44,662 bases of DNA from Rhodopseudomonas sp. (GCA_016124795.1 WGNB01000008.1:1-44662), one strand, 5' to 3'; shown: positions 34,062 through 44,275, counted from the first letter of the stretch. Made by a program: numbers and translations. Notes: generated from the sequence alone by a model not told the origin.

Positions 34062-35339
34062 TCAATCCTGATAGATCGGAAACTTCGCCAGCAGATCCTT
34101 GACCTTGCCGCGCACGGTCGCCTCGACCAGCGAATCCTCGTCGACGCCCTTCTGCGATAGCACATCGAGCACTTCGACGATCATCTCGCCAATCTGGCGG
34201 AACTCGGCCTGACCGAAACCGCGGCTGGTTCCGGCCGGAGTTCCGAGCCGAATGCCGGAGGTCACTGTCGGCTTTTCCGGATCGAAGGGAATGCCATTCT
34301 TGTTGCAGGTGATATGGGCGCGGCCGAGCGACAGTTCGGCGACCTTGCCGTTCAGGCGCTTGGGCCGCAGATCGACCAGCATCAGATGGGTGTCGGTGCC
34401 GCCGGAGACAATATCGAGGCCGTTCTTTTTCAGGGTCTCGGCCAGCACCTGGGCATTGTCGACGACATTTTTGGCATAGGTCTTGAAGCTCGGCTGCAAG
34501 GCTTCGCCGAAGGCGACCGCCTTGGCGGCGATAACATGCATCAGCGGACCGCCCTGCATCCCGGGGAACACCGCCGAGTTGATCTTCTTGGCCAGCGCTT
34601 CGTCGTTGGTGAGGATGACGCCGCCGCGCGGACCGCGCAGCGTCTTGTGCGTCGTCGTGGTCACGACATGCGCATGTGGGAACGGCGACGGATGCGCGCC
34701 GCCGGCGACCAAACCGGCAAAGTGCGCCATGTCGACCATCAGGTAAGCGCCGACTTCGTCGCAGATCTCGCGGAAGCGCTTGAAGTCGATGATGCGCGGA
34801 TAGGCCGAGCCGCCGGCGATGATGAGCTTGGGCTTATGCTCCCTGGCGAGCTTTTCGACCTCGTCCATGTCGATACGCTGATCGTCGCGCCGCACATTAT
34901 ACGGCACCGGCTTGAACCATTTGCCGGACAAATTGATCGCCATGCCGTGGCTGAGATGACCGCCGGCGGCGAGATTGAGCCCCATGAAGGTGTCGCCGGG
35001 CTGCATCAGCGCGAAGAACACTTCCGCGTTGGCCGAAGCGCCGGAATGCGGCTGGACATTGGCGAAGCCGCAGCCGAACAACTTGGTTACCCGGTCGATC
35101 GCCAGCTGTTCGGCGATATCGACATACTGGCAGCCGCCGTAATAGCGCTTGCCCGGCAACCCTTCGGCATATTTGTTGGTCAGCACCGAACCCTGCGCTT
35201 CCAGCACGGCGCGCGAGACGATGTTCTCCGACGCGATCAGCTCGATTTCGTCGCGCTGGCGACCGAGCTCCTTGCCGATTACATCGGCAATTTCGGGGTC
35301 AACGTCGCGCAAAGGGGCCGAAAACATCGAGACCGGCAT
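34062..35339 (-). CDS. glyA: Serine hydroxymethyltransferase
   Basis: 425 residues from ATG 35339 ([15 protein letters not shown]), with GGGAG upstream; the longer frame is unsupported. A PLP enzyme that interconverts serine and glycine while loading tetrahydrofolate. Marks: [20 protein letters not shown] near 35-54, [18 protein letters not shown] near 70-88, [17 protein letters not shown] near 203-219, the PLP lysine in [15 protein letters not shown] near 229-243, and [19 protein letters not shown] near 355-373. No riboswitch-like structure was seen in the 140 bases before it. Confidence 0.97.
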   Translation of the reverse strand: MPVSMFSAPLRDVDPEIADVIGKELGRQRDEIELIASENIVSRAVLEAQGSVLTNKYAEGLPGKRYYGGCQYVDIAEQLAIDRVTKLFGCGFANVQPHSGASANAEVFFALMQPGDTFMGLNLAAGGHLSHGMAINLSGKWFKPVPYNVRRDDQRIDMDEVEKLAREHKPKLIIAGGSAYPRIIDFKRFREICDEVGAYLMVDMAHFAGLVAGGAHPSPFPHAHVVTTTTHKTLRGPRGGVILTNDEALAKKINSAVFPGMQGGPLMHVIAAKAVAFGEALQPSFKTYAKNVVDNAQVLAETLKKNGLDIVSGGTDTHLMLVDLRPKRLNGKVAELSLGRAHITCNKNGIPFDPEKPTVTSGIRLGTPAGTSRGFGQAEFRQIGEMIVEVLDVLSQKGVDEDSLVEATVRGKVKDLLAKFPIYQD

Positions 35340-35482
35340 CAGATTTCTCCCGGCGCCGGCTATCGAATCGGCGCTGACTGTCCAGGGTGAACGGAATGAA
35401 CCAGCGATTAGCATATCGCTTTCAGGCCGCCAAGCGCTGGGATACCGCCGGCGTCCAAGCCGCAATATCTAGCGGATTCCGG

Positions 35483-35683
35483 CTAGTCGCCGCCGCGCGC
35501 CAGCCGCGCCTTCAGCTTGGCGAGCGCCAGCCGGTGCAGATCCGCGCGCGACGCGCGGGCCGGGCCGATCGCCGTCACTTCGATACCGGTGCGTGCATCG
35601 ACCGCGACGACCTTGGCGCTGCCGCCCACGATCGTGATCTCGAAATAGACTTCGCCTTTGCCGTTATCGCCGCTGTCCGCCAT
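35483..35683 (-). CDS. Small conserved protein (resembles DUF6898)
   Basis: 66 residues, soluble, no cysteines. The pattern GEVYFEITIVGGSAKVVAVDA then TGIEVTAIGPA and LHRLALAKLKARLAR matches, from memory, a small Rhizobiales family (DUF6898) found next to glyA. A beta-meander followed by one C-terminal helix is likely. Function unknown. It precedes glyA on the same strand with a 143-base gap. Confidence 0.75.
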   Translation of the reverse strand: MADSGDNGKGEVYFEITIVGGSAKVVAVDARTGIEVTAIGPARASRADLHRLALAKLKARLARGGD

Positions 35684-35737
35684 CGCGTCCCCGCCCCGGC
35701 GCGAGCATAGACGACGGCGCCCTGGCCCGCGAACGAC

Positions 35738-35772
35738 AAAAAGCCCCGGCCGGGGGAGGAGCCGGCCGGGGC
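35738..35772 (-). terminator. Intrinsic terminator of the LdtR-like gene
   Basis: GCCCCGGCCGG (35743-35753) pairs perfectly with CCGGCCGGGGC (35762-35772); on the minus strand the stem is followed by TTTTT (35742-35738). It lies 33 bases past the regulator's stop. Confidence 0.88.
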
Positions 35773-35805
35773 AAGTCGATACGCCTATACGCGAGGAGAC
35801 GCGGC

Positions 35806-36318
35806 TTAGAGACGGTAGAGAATCTGGTCGGTCCAGAAGCGCTCGAGCCGGTGCAGCGACTTGTTGAGAGTCGCGAACTCGTCGGCATTGATGCCGCCGA
35901 CCTGTTCGACCGTGCGAACGTGCTTCTGATACAGCGCGTCGACAATGTCGCGAACGTCCTGGCCCTTGGCGGTCAGCTTGATGCGGACCGAGCGCCGATC
36001 GACACGCGAGCGCTGATGATCGAGGAACGCCATCTCGACCAGCTTCTTGAGGTTATAGGAGACGTTGGAGCCGAGATAGTAACCGCGCGTGCGCAGTTCG
36101 CCCGCGGTCAGCTCCTTGTCGCCGATATTGTACAACAGAAGTGCCTGCACCGAATTGATATCGGACCGGCCACGACGGTCGAACTCGTCCTTGATGACGT
36201 CGAGCAGCCGGCGATGCAGCCGCTCCACCAAGGTCAATGCCTCGTGGTAAAGAGGTTGGATGGTGTCGAACCGAGCCTCGCGCTCGCCCGGTTCGACCGT
36301 CTTGACGACGGCTTTCAT
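35806..36318 (-). CDS. MarR-family regulator, LdtR type
   Basis: 170 residues. The winged helix-turn-helix runs from about 55 to 125: INSVQALLLYNIGDKELTAGEL, then the recognition region GYYLGSNVSYNLKKLVEMAFL and the wing DHQRSRVDRRSVRIKLTAKG. A C-terminal helix pair (VRTVEQVGGINADEFATLN) completes the dimer interface. The sequence fits the LdtR group of Rhizobiales, which controls an L,D-transpeptidase and stress or motility genes; no such target lies in this window. The leader of about 130 bases is AT-rich and contains GGTCG-TTTT-CGACC (36343-36356), a possible self-binding site. Confidence 0.88.
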   Translation of the reverse strand: MKAVVKTVEPGEREARFDTIQPLYHEALTLVERLHRRLLDVIKDEFDRRGRSDINSVQALLLYNIGDKELTAGELRTRGYYLGSNVSYNLKKLVEMAFLDHQRSRVDRRSVRIKLTAKGQDVRDIVDALYQKHVRTVEQVGGINADEFATLNKSLHRLERFWTDQILYRL

Positions 36319-36532
36319 GTCTAACGCCCCTTAAGTTTTGGTGGTCGTTTTCGACCGTTGACGAGGCCCTGTTCTTCCTCGTCCCTCTGACACCAAACTA
36401 CATGGGGGCCATCTAAAATCGGTTTAAATAACACCATAAAGATTAGGTTTATTTACAAGGGTGAACAATCCGTTGAGCTTTCAATTGCGCGCGCGAACGC
36501 AAGAATTGATTCACCACGCCGCTTCCGGAACG
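36319..36532. promoter_or_regulatory. AT-rich promoter region of the LdtR-like gene
   Basis: The stretch 36400-36470 is the most AT-rich in this part of the window (TTTAAATAACACC, AGGTTTATTTAC). On the minus strand it reads into the regulator gene and is the likely promoter, with TTGTAA at about 36456-36461 as a possible -35 box but no clear -10 at 17 bases. A long untranslated leader of about 100 bases would follow. Confidence 0.4.
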
Positions 36533-36679
36533 CCCTCGAACCGGACGGATCATGCCGGAAAAACCGGTTTCCGTCGCGTCGCGGTCCGGACATGCCGAAC
36601 AAATCCTTGCGGCGACGATCGCCAATTCGGCGCCGGCGGCCATCGACGGCCCGGTATTTTTCGTCAAATGTAAATCTTT
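36533..36679 (-). pseudogene. Decayed 3' fragment of a 3-hydroxyisobutyrate dehydrogenase gene
   Basis: Translated on the minus strand, this 49-codon stretch runs KDLHLTKNTGPSMAAGAELA to TETGFSGMIRPVRG and aligns without gaps to the last 49 residues of the intact dehydrogenase at 36866-37750 (KDLRLAQDAAKSVAAKTELG to ETDFSGIIRFVRG), 25 of 49 identical. DNA also aligns collinearly without gaps. The stop codon after VRG is lost, and nothing upstream of KDL matches. This is the remnant of a duplicated or paralogous gene end lying directly downstream of the intact one. Confidence 0.82.
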
Positions 36680-36865
36680 GTCTCGGCCGTGGCGCACCGC
36701 AGCGAACGCAAAGCGCACTTGCACTCGCCGTCGGCGCAGGACATCGGAAGCCGAAAGGCCACAACAATGCGTTGTTATCGACGCGACATGCGCCGCATGT
36801 GTGCCGACATACGCGTCTTGCGCGTCGCGGCAACCATGGTTGACGAGACGCTAACCGCGCGTTGA
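36680..36865. other. Spacer between the fragment and the intact dehydrogenase gene
   Basis: Unrelated to the dehydrogenase. It holds small inverted repeats such as ACAAC-AATGC-GTTGT (about 36762-36776) and GCGACATGCGCCGCATGTGTG (about 36783-36803). No gene or terminator is evident. Confidence 0.4.
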
Positions 36866-37750
36866 TCAGCCGCGCACGAAACGAATGATGCCGGAGAAGT
36901 CGGTTTCCGCCGCGCCGCCGTCGGCATAAGCCGCATATATCCTTTCGGCGTCGGCGCCCAATTCGGTTTTGGCGGCCACCGACTTCGCGGCATCCTGTGC
37001 CAGCCGCAAATCCTTGAGCATCATCGCGGCGGTGAAGCCGGCCTGATAATCGCGGTTGGCCGGCGACGTCGGTACCGGTCCCGGCACCGGACAATAGCTC
37101 GTCATCGACCAGCATTGCCCGGAGGACTTCGACGCGATGTCGAACAGCTTCTGATGGTCGAGGCCGAGCTTCTCGGCGAGCACGAAGGCTTCCGACACCG
37201 CGATCATCGAAATGCCGAGGATCATGTTGTTGCAGATCTTGGCGGCCTGGCCGGTGCCGGCATCGCCGGCATGCACGATGGTCTTGCCCATCTTCTGCAG
37301 GATCGACTCGGCGCGCACGAAGGCCTGGGTCGAACCGCCGACCATGAAGGTCAAGGTTCCGGCGCTGGCGCCGCCGACGCCGCCGGACACCGGTGCGTCC
37401 AGCATCAACAGCCCCTTGCCGGTCGCGGCGGCGGCGACCGCGCGCGCGCTTTCGACATCGATGGTCGAGCAGTCGATCAGCAGCGTGCCGGCATTGGCGT
37501 TCTCGACGATGCCATTGGCGCCGAGATAGACCTCGCGGACATGCTTGCCGGCTGGCAGCATCGTGATGACGACGTCGGCGCGCGACGCGGCGACCTTGGC
37601 AAATTCGACCGGCGTGCCGCCGGCCTCCTTGAATTTGGCGACCGACGCCGGATTGAGATCGACACCTTCGACCTGATGTCCGCCCTTGATCAGGTTGATC
37701 GCCATCGGCAATCCCATATTGCCGAGCCCGATAAATGCGATCCGCGCCAT
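36866..37750 (-). CDS. mmsB: 3-hydroxyisobutyrate dehydrogenase
   Basis: 294 residues. It oxidises 3-hydroxyisobutyrate to methylmalonate semialdehyde in valine breakdown. Marks: IAFIGLGNMGLPMAINLIK at the start (NAD-binding loop and family signature), DAPVSGGVGGASAGTLTFMV near 118-137 (substrate-binding), GTGQAAKICNNM with catalytic Lys171, and the C-terminal KDLRLAQDAAK. It is the last gene of the operon that starts at 40523. A decayed copy of its own 3' end lies 187 bases downstream. Confidence 0.94.
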   Translation of the reverse strand: MARIAFIGLGNMGLPMAINLIKGGHQVEGVDLNPASVAKFKEAGGTPVEFAKVAASRADVVITMLPAGKHVREVYLGANGIVENANAGTLLIDCSTIDVESARAVAAAATGKGLLMLDAPVSGGVGGASAGTLTFMVGGSTQAFVRAESILQKMGKTIVHAGDAGTGQAAKICNNMILGISMIAVSEAFVLAEKLGLDHQKLFDIASKSSGQCWSMTSYCPVPGPVPTSPANRDYQAGFTAAMMLKDLRLAQDAAKSVAAKTELGADAERIYAAYADGGAAETDFSGIIRFVRG

Positions 37751-37855
37751 GCCGCTCTCCCCTGCTGAGTTATCTTCGTTATCGTTATGTGGTCGTAATT
37801 ATCGCCTTCGCCGTCGCTATCATCGCTGTCGCCGTTGCAACTGTCGATCGCGCCG
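37751..37855. other. Low-complexity spacer in the valine operon
   Basis: 105 bases with a run of related short units (TTATCTTCGTTATCGTTATG, then TCGCCTTCGCCGTCGCTATC) at about 37769-37835. It looks like slippage-expanded sequence. No terminator is visible, so read-through into mmsB is likely. Confidence 0.45.
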
Positions 37856-38305
37856 TCACTCCGGCTGCTCTTTCGCCGCCTGCACCGCCAGCCAAAGATA
37901 AAGCCCGAGCAGCGCGCTTTCCAGCAGCACGGTGAGGAAGGCACGCCCGAACACCTGCGGAAAGAAGATCTCCACCGCCAGCATCGAGGCGACCGCGGTC
38001 AGCCAGATCACCGCGCCCCAGGCCGCCGCGAGCCACAAACCGACCGCAGCCACCAGATCGAGCACGGCGAAGAACACCGTCGCGGTCTGCCAGGCGATCG
38101 AATGGCTTTCGAAAAGATCATTCGGCCCGACGCCGATGCCGCAGACCCGCGACCAGTGATAAAGACCTTTCAGCATCGACAGTCCGGCCATCACGCGCAG
38201 GAACAGTACCATCCGGCGGGTCCAGAGCCCGACGCCGTCGTCGTTGTCCTGCTCGTGAACCGGATCGAGCGTGTTCGGGTCGTCGCTGACAAAGCGTTCT
38301 CTCAT
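37856..38305 (-). CDS. Small membrane protein of unknown function (resembles DUF6163)
   Basis: 149 residues with four hydrophobic helices: about 31-47 (MVLFLRVMAGLSMLKGLYHW), 72-94 (TATVFFAVLDLVAAVGLWLA), 97-113 and 121-141 (FLTVLLESALLGLYLWLAVQ). The pattern FLRVMAGLSMLKGLYHW and WQTATVFFAVLDLVAAVGLW matches, from memory, DUF6163 of Rhizobiales. Its ATG overlaps the stop of the 3-hydroxyisobutyryl-CoA hydrolase gene by 4 bases, which ties it to the valine operon by translational coupling; no role in valine metabolism is known. Confidence 0.8.
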   Translation of the reverse strand: MRERFVSDDPNTLDPVHEQDNDDGVGLWTRRMVLFLRVMAGLSMLKGLYHWSRVCGIGVGPNDLFESHSIAWQTATVFFAVLDLVAAVGLWLAAAWGAVIWLTAVASMLAVEIFFPQVFGRAFLTVLLESALLGLYLWLAVQAAKEQPE

Positions 38306-39378
38306 GACAGATCGAGTTCTCCGCCGTCGCGCGCCTCGTCGAGCGGGGCGAAATGGCGTTCCACTTCGCTGTCGCCGATCAGCGCGAGTTGCGCTGGCTG
38401 CCAGCGCGGCGCGTTATCCTTGTCGACAATCACGGCGCGCACGCCCTCGTAAAAATCGTGGCCCCTGATGACCCGCGACACGATGCGCATTTCGGTGCGC
38501 ATGCAGGTCGCGAAATCGAAAGTTCCGCCGCGCCGCACCTGCGCCAGCGCCAGCTTCAGACTGAGCGGCGATTTGGTTCGCATCAGGGCCGCGGTGCTCG
38601 CCGCCCAGTCGGCGTTATCGCCGCCGGCCGCCTCGCGATCAAGGGCGTCGAGGATGGCCTCCACGCTGTCGCCGGCAAACAGCCAGTCGATTGCGCCGCG
38701 TTGCGCGAAGACCGGACCGTCGCCCTCACCCCCGCCGGCCGGCTCAGCAAAGGCCGCGAGCAAGGCGTCGACCGATACCGTGCCGGTGAGACCGTCGAGC
38801 AGATCGGCAAAGCGCGCCGAAGGAATGCGATGGGTGGCGATCCCGGCCGCCAGGCTGTCGGCGGCGCCGAAGCGCTGGCCGGTCAGGGCGCAGAAGGTTC
38901 CGATCTCACCCGGCATCCGCGGCAGGAACCAGGTCGCCCCGACGTCGGGAAAGAAGCCAATGCTCACCTCCGGCATGGCGAAGGAGAACTTGTCGCCGGC
39001 GACGCGATGCGAACCATGCACCGAGATGCCGACACCCCCGCCCATGACGATGCCGTCGATCAGCGCGACATAGGGCTTGCGGTAGTTCTTGATGACGGCG
39101 TTGAGCGGATATTCGTCGCGCCAGAACTGCAAGGCCTTGTCGTAATGCCCGGTCTCGCCGAGATCGTAGAGCGCACGAATATCGCCGCCGGCCGAGAACG
39201 CCTTGCCGCCATTGGCGCGGATGACGACGCGGGTGATCGCCGGGTCGTCGGCCCAGGCGTCGAGTTGTTCGCGCATCGCCAAGACCATGTCATGGCTGAC
39301 GGCGTTCAGCGCTTGCGGCCGGTTGAGCGTGATGATCCCAGCCGCGCCCTGGCGCTCGAACAGAATGTCATCGGTCAT
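38302..39378 (-). CDS. 3-hydroxyisobutyryl-CoA hydrolase (HIBCH)
   Basis: 358 residues from ATG 39378 (MTDDILFERQGAAG); the longer frame is unsupported. This is the long crotonase variant of valine degradation that frees 3-hydroxyisobutyrate from CoA. Marks: KAFSAGGDIRALYDLG near 58-73, GIVMGGGVGISVHGSHRVA near 104-122, and the HIBCH-specific FAMPEVSIGFFPDVGATWFL near 128-147 with catalytic Glu and Asp. The C-terminal extension has LKLALAQVRRGGTFDF and RMEMRIVSRVIRGHDFYEGVRA-like helices seen only in this subgroup. It starts 5 bases after the acyl-CoA dehydrogenase stop. Confidence 0.93.
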   Translation of the reverse strand: MTDDILFERQGAAGIITLNRPQALNAVSHDMVLAMREQLDAWADDPAITRVVIRANGGKAFSAGGDIRALYDLGETGHYDKALQFWRDEYPLNAVIKNYRKPYVALIDGIVMGGGVGISVHGSHRVAGDKFSFAMPEVSIGFFPDVGATWFLPRMPGEIGTFCALTGQRFGAADSLAAGIATHRIPSARFADLLDGLTGTVSVDALLAAFAEPAGGGEGDGPVFAQRGAIDWLFAGDSVEAILDALDREAAGGDNADWAASTAALMRTKSPLSLKLALAQVRRGGTFDFATCMRTEMRIVSRVIRGHDFYEGVRAVIVDKDNAPRWQPAQLALIGDSEVERHFAPLDEARDGGELDLS

Positions 39379-39383
39379 GCCGA

Positions 39384-40523
39384 TCAATTCCCCAGCATCG
39401 CGCGGCCGATGATCATCCGCATGACCTCGTTGGTGCCTTCGAGAATCTGATGCACCCGCACGTCGCGGAGCACCCGCTCGATCGGATGATCGCGCAGGTA
39501 ACCGTAGCCGCCATGCAGTTGCAGGCAACCGTTGACCACGTTGAAGCCGGCATCGGTCGCCAGCCGCTTGGCCTGCGCCGCCAGCCGGGTCGCCGCCGGC
39601 TCTTTATCGCCGACCGCGACCGCGGCGCGATGCAGCAGCAGGCGCGCGGCGTCGATCTCGGTAGCGAAATCGGCGACGCGAAACTGCAAGGCCTGGAAAT
39701 CGGCGATGCGCGAACCGAATTGCCGGCGCTCTTTCATGTAGTCGATCGTGCGGTCGAGACAGAACTGCGCCCCACCCAGCGAACAGGCGGCGATGTTCAA
39801 CCGGCCGCCGTCGAGGCCGGCCATGGCGATGCGGAAGCCCTGGCCTTCGCTGCCGATCAGGTTCTCGACCGGCACCCGGCAATTCTCGAACATGACCATC
39901 GCGGTCGGCTGCGACTTCCAGCCGAGCTTTTTCTCGCGCGCGCCGAAGCTCAGGCCCGGCGTCCCCTTCTCGACAATGATGCAGGAGATGCCGCGCGGTC
40001 CGGCCTCGCCGGTGCGCGTCATCACCGCGTAGACGTCGGAGACGCCGCCGCCGGAGATGAAAGCCTTGGCGCCGTCGAGCACATAGAAGTCGCCGTCGCG
40101 CCGCGCCTTGGTGGTCAGGCTCGCGGCATCCGAACCGGCGCCCGGCTCGGTCAGGCAATAGCTGGCGAAGTGCTCCATGGTGCAAAGCTTGGGCAGGAAA
40201 CGCGCGCGGGCCGCCTCGCTGCCATAGGTGTCGATCATCCACGCCACCATGTTGTGGATCGAGATATAGGCGGCGGTCGAGGTGCAGCCTTGCGCCAGTT
40301 CCTCGAAGATCACCGCGGCGTCGAGCCGGGTCAGCGCCGAGCCGCCGACATCTTCCTTGACGTAAATGCCGCCGAAGCCGAGGGCTGCGGCCTCGCGCAG
40401 CGTCTCGACCGGAAATACTTCGCCTTCGTCCCAGTCCCGGGCCAAGGGCATCATCGCCTCGCGGGCGAATTGCCGGGCAGTCGACTGGAAGGCGCGCTGA
40501 TCTTCGTTAAGGGAAAAATCCAT
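39384..40523 (-). CDS. Isobutyryl-CoA dehydrogenase (acyl-CoA dehydrogenase family)
   Basis: 379 residues from ATG 40523 ([17 protein letters not shown]). It has the three-part ACAD fold with FAD-binding [14 protein letters not shown] near 121-134 and [16 protein letters not shown] near 150-165, [17 protein letters not shown] near 258-274, [16 protein letters not shown] near 327-342, and the catalytic-base glutamate in [12 protein letters not shown] near 356-367. The match to ACAD8-type isobutyryl-CoA dehydrogenases, plus the following HIBCH and MmsB genes, assigns it to valine breakdown. It is divergent from hemB. Confidence 0.9.
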   Translation of the reverse strand: MDFSLNEDQRAFQSTARQFAREAMMPLARDWDEGEVFPVETLREAAALGFGGIYVKEDVGGSALTRLDAAVIFEELAQGCTSTAAYISIHNMVAWMIDTYGSEAARARFLPKLCTMEHFASYCLTEPGAGSDAASLTTKARRDGDFYVLDGAKAFISGGGVSDVYAVMTRTGEAGPRGISCIIVEKGTPGLSFGAREKKLGWKSQPTAMVMFENCRVPVENLIGSEGQGFRIAMAGLDGGRLNIAACSLGGAQFCLDRTIDYMKERRQFGSRIADFQALQFRVADFATEIDAARLLLHRAAVAVGDKEPAATRLAAQAKRLATDAGFNVVNGCLQLHGGYGYLRDHPIERVLRDVRVHQILEGTNEVMRMIIGRAMLGN

Positions 40524-41737
<1,214 letters not shown>

Positions 41738-41831
41738 CAAGCCGATCCCGTGTCGTTTGCCCGACGCGCCGTCGCAGCAGCGACGACCACGACGGGCAGC
41801 GGCGCACCTTCTCAACGACCGGTCCGCTCAG

Positions 41832-41869
41832 CCTTCGAGGCCCGCGACACTCGCACCTCAGGATGACGG
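41832..41869. repeat. Interspersed repeat unit (CCTTCGAGG ... CCTCAGGATGACGG)
   Basis: CCTTCGAGGCCCGCGACACT then CGCACCTCAGGATGACGG lies in the 174-base gap between hemB and the CoxL-like gene. It matches, from memory, an abundant Rhizobiales interspersed repeat with arms CCTTCGAGG/CCTCAGG. Imperfect palindrome, no terminator features. Confidence 0.6.
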
Positions 41870-41911
41870 CGCGCGGTCAAGACCTTCCACTACAACAGTC
41901 AGGCTAGCATC

Positions 41912-44218
41912 ATGGGTGAATTTGCTATCGGTCAGGGCGTATCGCGGTTCGAGGACCCGAGGCTGATTCAGGGCGGCGGCAGCTATACCGACGACGTTCA
42001 GTTGCCGAACATGGCGCATGGCATCGTGCTGCGCTCGCCGCATGCTCATGCCAAGGTGCTCTCGATCAACACCGAAGCCGCCAAGGCCGCGCCCGGCGTG
42101 CTCGCGGTTCTGACCGCCGAAGACTTCAAGGCGCATGGCTATGGCGACCTGCCTGTGCCCGGCGGCCTCAAGCGCCGCGGCGACCAGCCGATGTACAAGC
42201 CGCGCTATCCCATTCTCGCCGACGGCGTGGTGCGCTGGGTCGGCGACGGCGTCGCCTTCGTGGTCGCCGAAACCGTCGCGCAGGCGCTCGACGCTTCGGA
42301 ACTGATCGAAGTCGAATTCGAGCCGCTGCCGGCGGTCACTTCGACCGCCGAAGCGGTCAAGCCCGGCGCGCCCAAGGTCTGGGCCGACGCCCCGGACAAC
42401 ATCAGCTTCGTGGCGCTGTTCGGCAACAAAGCCGCCACCGACGAGGCCTTCGCCAAGGCCGCGCATGTCGTCAAGGCGCATTTCGACATCAACCGCGTCA
42501 CCGCCGCGACCATGGAACCGCGCGGCGCGGTCGGCGACTATCACAAGGGCGACGGCCGCTACACCATTTACACCGCGATCCAGCGTCCGCATCCGACCCG
42601 GCCGGAACTGGCGCAGGTGCTCGGCGTGCCGGAAAGCAAGGTCCGGATCGTGACCGGCGACACCGGCGGCTCGTTCGGCATGAAGTCGCCGATCTTCAAC
42701 GAAACGCCGATGGTGCTGCTTGCTTCGAAGATCACCGGCCGGCCGGTGAAGTGGATTTCGACCCGTTCGGAATCCTTCACCAGCGACGCCCAAGCCCGCG
42801 ACAACGTCACCGACGCCGAACTCGCGCTTGACAAGGACGGGCACTTCATCGGCATGCGGGTGAAGACGGTCGCCGCGATCGGCGCCTATCTGCAAACCGC
42901 GATGCCGGCGTTTTTCCTCAATGCCGGCACGCTGGCCGGCGTCTATCGCACCCCGGCGATGGATGTCGACATCACGGCGGTGTTCTCCAACACCAACCCG
43001 ATCCGGCCCTATCGCGGCAACGGCCGCCCCGAAGCGGCTTACGTCATCGAACGAATGGTCGATATCGCCGCCGATGAACTCGGCATCGATCCGGCCGAAC
43101 TGCGCCGCCGCAATTACGTGCCGCCGTCGGCGATGCCGTTCAAGACCGGCCTGACCTTCACTTACGACTCGGGCGAGTTCGAGAAGAACATGGACCTCGC
43201 GCTCGAACTGGCCGACGCCAAGGGCTTCAAGGCGCGCAAGGCGGAATCGCGCAAGCGCGGCAAGCTGCGCGGATTCGGTCTGTCCAACACCATCGAACGC
43301 GCCGCCGCCGCCTCGACCGAAGGCGCCGAAGTGCGCTTCGACCGCTCCGGCTCGCTGACCTTGATCTCCGGTTCGGACAGCCAGGGCCAGGGCCACGAGA
43401 CGGTGTTCAAGCAATTGGTCTGCGACCGGCTCGGCATCGATCCGAACGAAGCGCAATATATGTCCGGCGACACCGACCAGCTGTTCTACGGCGAAGGCAC
43501 CGGCGGCTCGCGTTCGGCGACCATGGCCGGCTCGGCCTTCCACCTGGCGACCGAGAAGATCGTGACCAAGGCCAAGACCATCGCCGCCTTCAATCTTCAG
43601 GTCGAGGAAGGCGACATCAAATATGAGGATGGCGTCTTTTCATCGAACAAGACCAACCAGACGCTGTCGATGAAGGAAATCGCCAAGCTGGCGGTGCAGC
43701 CGGCGAAAGTGCCGAAAGGCATGGAGGTCGGCCTGACCGCGGCGGCGTCCTATACCGCGCCGGTCGACAACTTCCCGAACGGCTGCCACGTCTGCGAAAT
43801 CGAAATCGACGTCGAGACCGGCAAGGTCGAGATCGTCCGCTACGCGGTGGTCGACGACGTCGGCACCGTGATGAATCCGAAGCTGCTGCACGGCCAGATT
43901 CACGGCGGCATCGCGCAAGGCGCCGGCCAGATCCTGATGGAAGACATCCACTTCGATTCCGAAGGTCAGATCACCACCGGATCGTTCATGGATTACGCCA
44001 TGCCGCATGCCCATGACTTCCCGACCATGAAGGTGGAAGCCAACCCGGTGCCGACCAAGACCAACCCGCTCGGCGTCAAGGGCGCCGGCGAAGCCGGCTG
44101 TGTCGGCGCGATGCCCTGCGTCGCCAATGCGCTGGTCGACGCCTTGTCGGAATTCGGCGTCAAGACCATCGAGATGCCGATGACGCCGGAGAAGGTGTGG
44201 CGGCTGATGCAGCGCTAG
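41912..44218 (+). CDS. CoxL-like molybdopterin-binding subunit (xanthine oxidase family, form II)
   Basis: 768 residues. Molybdenum hydroxylase large subunit: DPRLIQGGGSYTDDVQLPNM near 12-31, the Mo-site loop DTGGSFGMKSPIFNE near 250-264, and the catalytic Glu727 in KGAGEAGCVGAMPCVANAL. The loop diagnostic for CO dehydrogenase reads PYRGNGRPEA at 366-375; true (form I) CO dehydrogenase has AYxCSFR with its active-site Cys, so this is a form II enzyme of unknown substrate. The [2Fe-2S] (CoxS) and FAD (CoxM) subunits that normally flank the gene are not in the window; on the upstream side is hemB, downstream a convergent gene. The start at 41912 fits the family N-terminus. Confidence 0.9.
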   Translation: MGEFAIGQGVSRFEDPRLIQGGGSYTDDVQLPNMAHGIVLRSPHAHAKVLSINTEAAKAAPGVLAVLTAEDFKAHGYGDLPVPGGLKRRGDQPMYKPRYPILADGVVRWVGDGVAFVVAETVAQALDASELIEVEFEPLPAVTSTAEAVKPGAPKVWADAPDNISFVALFGNKAATDEAFAKAAHVVKAHFDINRVTAATMEPRGAVGDYHKGDGRYTIYTAIQRPHPTRPELAQVLGVPESKVRIVTGDTGGSFGMKSPIFNETPMVLLASKITGRPVKWISTRSESFTSDAQARDNVTDAELALDKDGHFIGMRVKTVAAIGAYLQTAMPAFFLNAGTLAGVYRTPAMDVDITAVFSNTNPIRPYRGNGRPEAAYVIERMVDIAADELGIDPAELRRRNYVPPSAMPFKTGLTFTYDSGEFEKNMDLALELADAKGFKARKAESRKRGKLRGFGLSNTIERAAAASTEGAEVRFDRSGSLTLISGSDSQGQGHETVFKQLVCDRLGIDPNEAQYMSGDTDQLFYGEGTGGSRSATMAGSAFHLATEKIVTKAKTIAAFNLQVEEGDIKYEDGVFSSNKTNQTLSMKEIAKLAVQPAKVPKGMEVGLTAAASYTAPVDNFPNGCHVCEIEIDVETGKVEIVRYAVVDDVGTVMNPKLLHGQIHGGIAQGAGQILMEDIHFDSEGQITTGSFMDYAMPHAHDFPTMKVEANPVPTKTNPLGVKGAGEAGCVGAMPCVANALVDALSEFGVKTIEMPMTPEKVWRLMQR

Positions 44219-44275
44219 GCGGCGCACCGGTCTCGGCGGGACGCGGACAAAGCCGCCCTCCCGCCGTAACCATCG
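44219..44275. other. Convergent gap between coxL-like and ilvA-like genes
   Basis: CGGCGGG (about 44234-44240) and CCCGCCG (about 44260-44266) can pair across 19 bases between the two convergent stops. With no T-run it is a weak terminator candidate. Confidence 0.35.

Noticed and set aside
35340-35482. Riboswitch before glyA
   Set aside because: No glycine or SAM aptamer pattern could be recognised in these bases.
41912-44218. Aerobic CO dehydrogenase (form I)
   Set aside because: The active-site loop lacks the AYxCSFR motif with its cysteine; it reads PYRGNGR.
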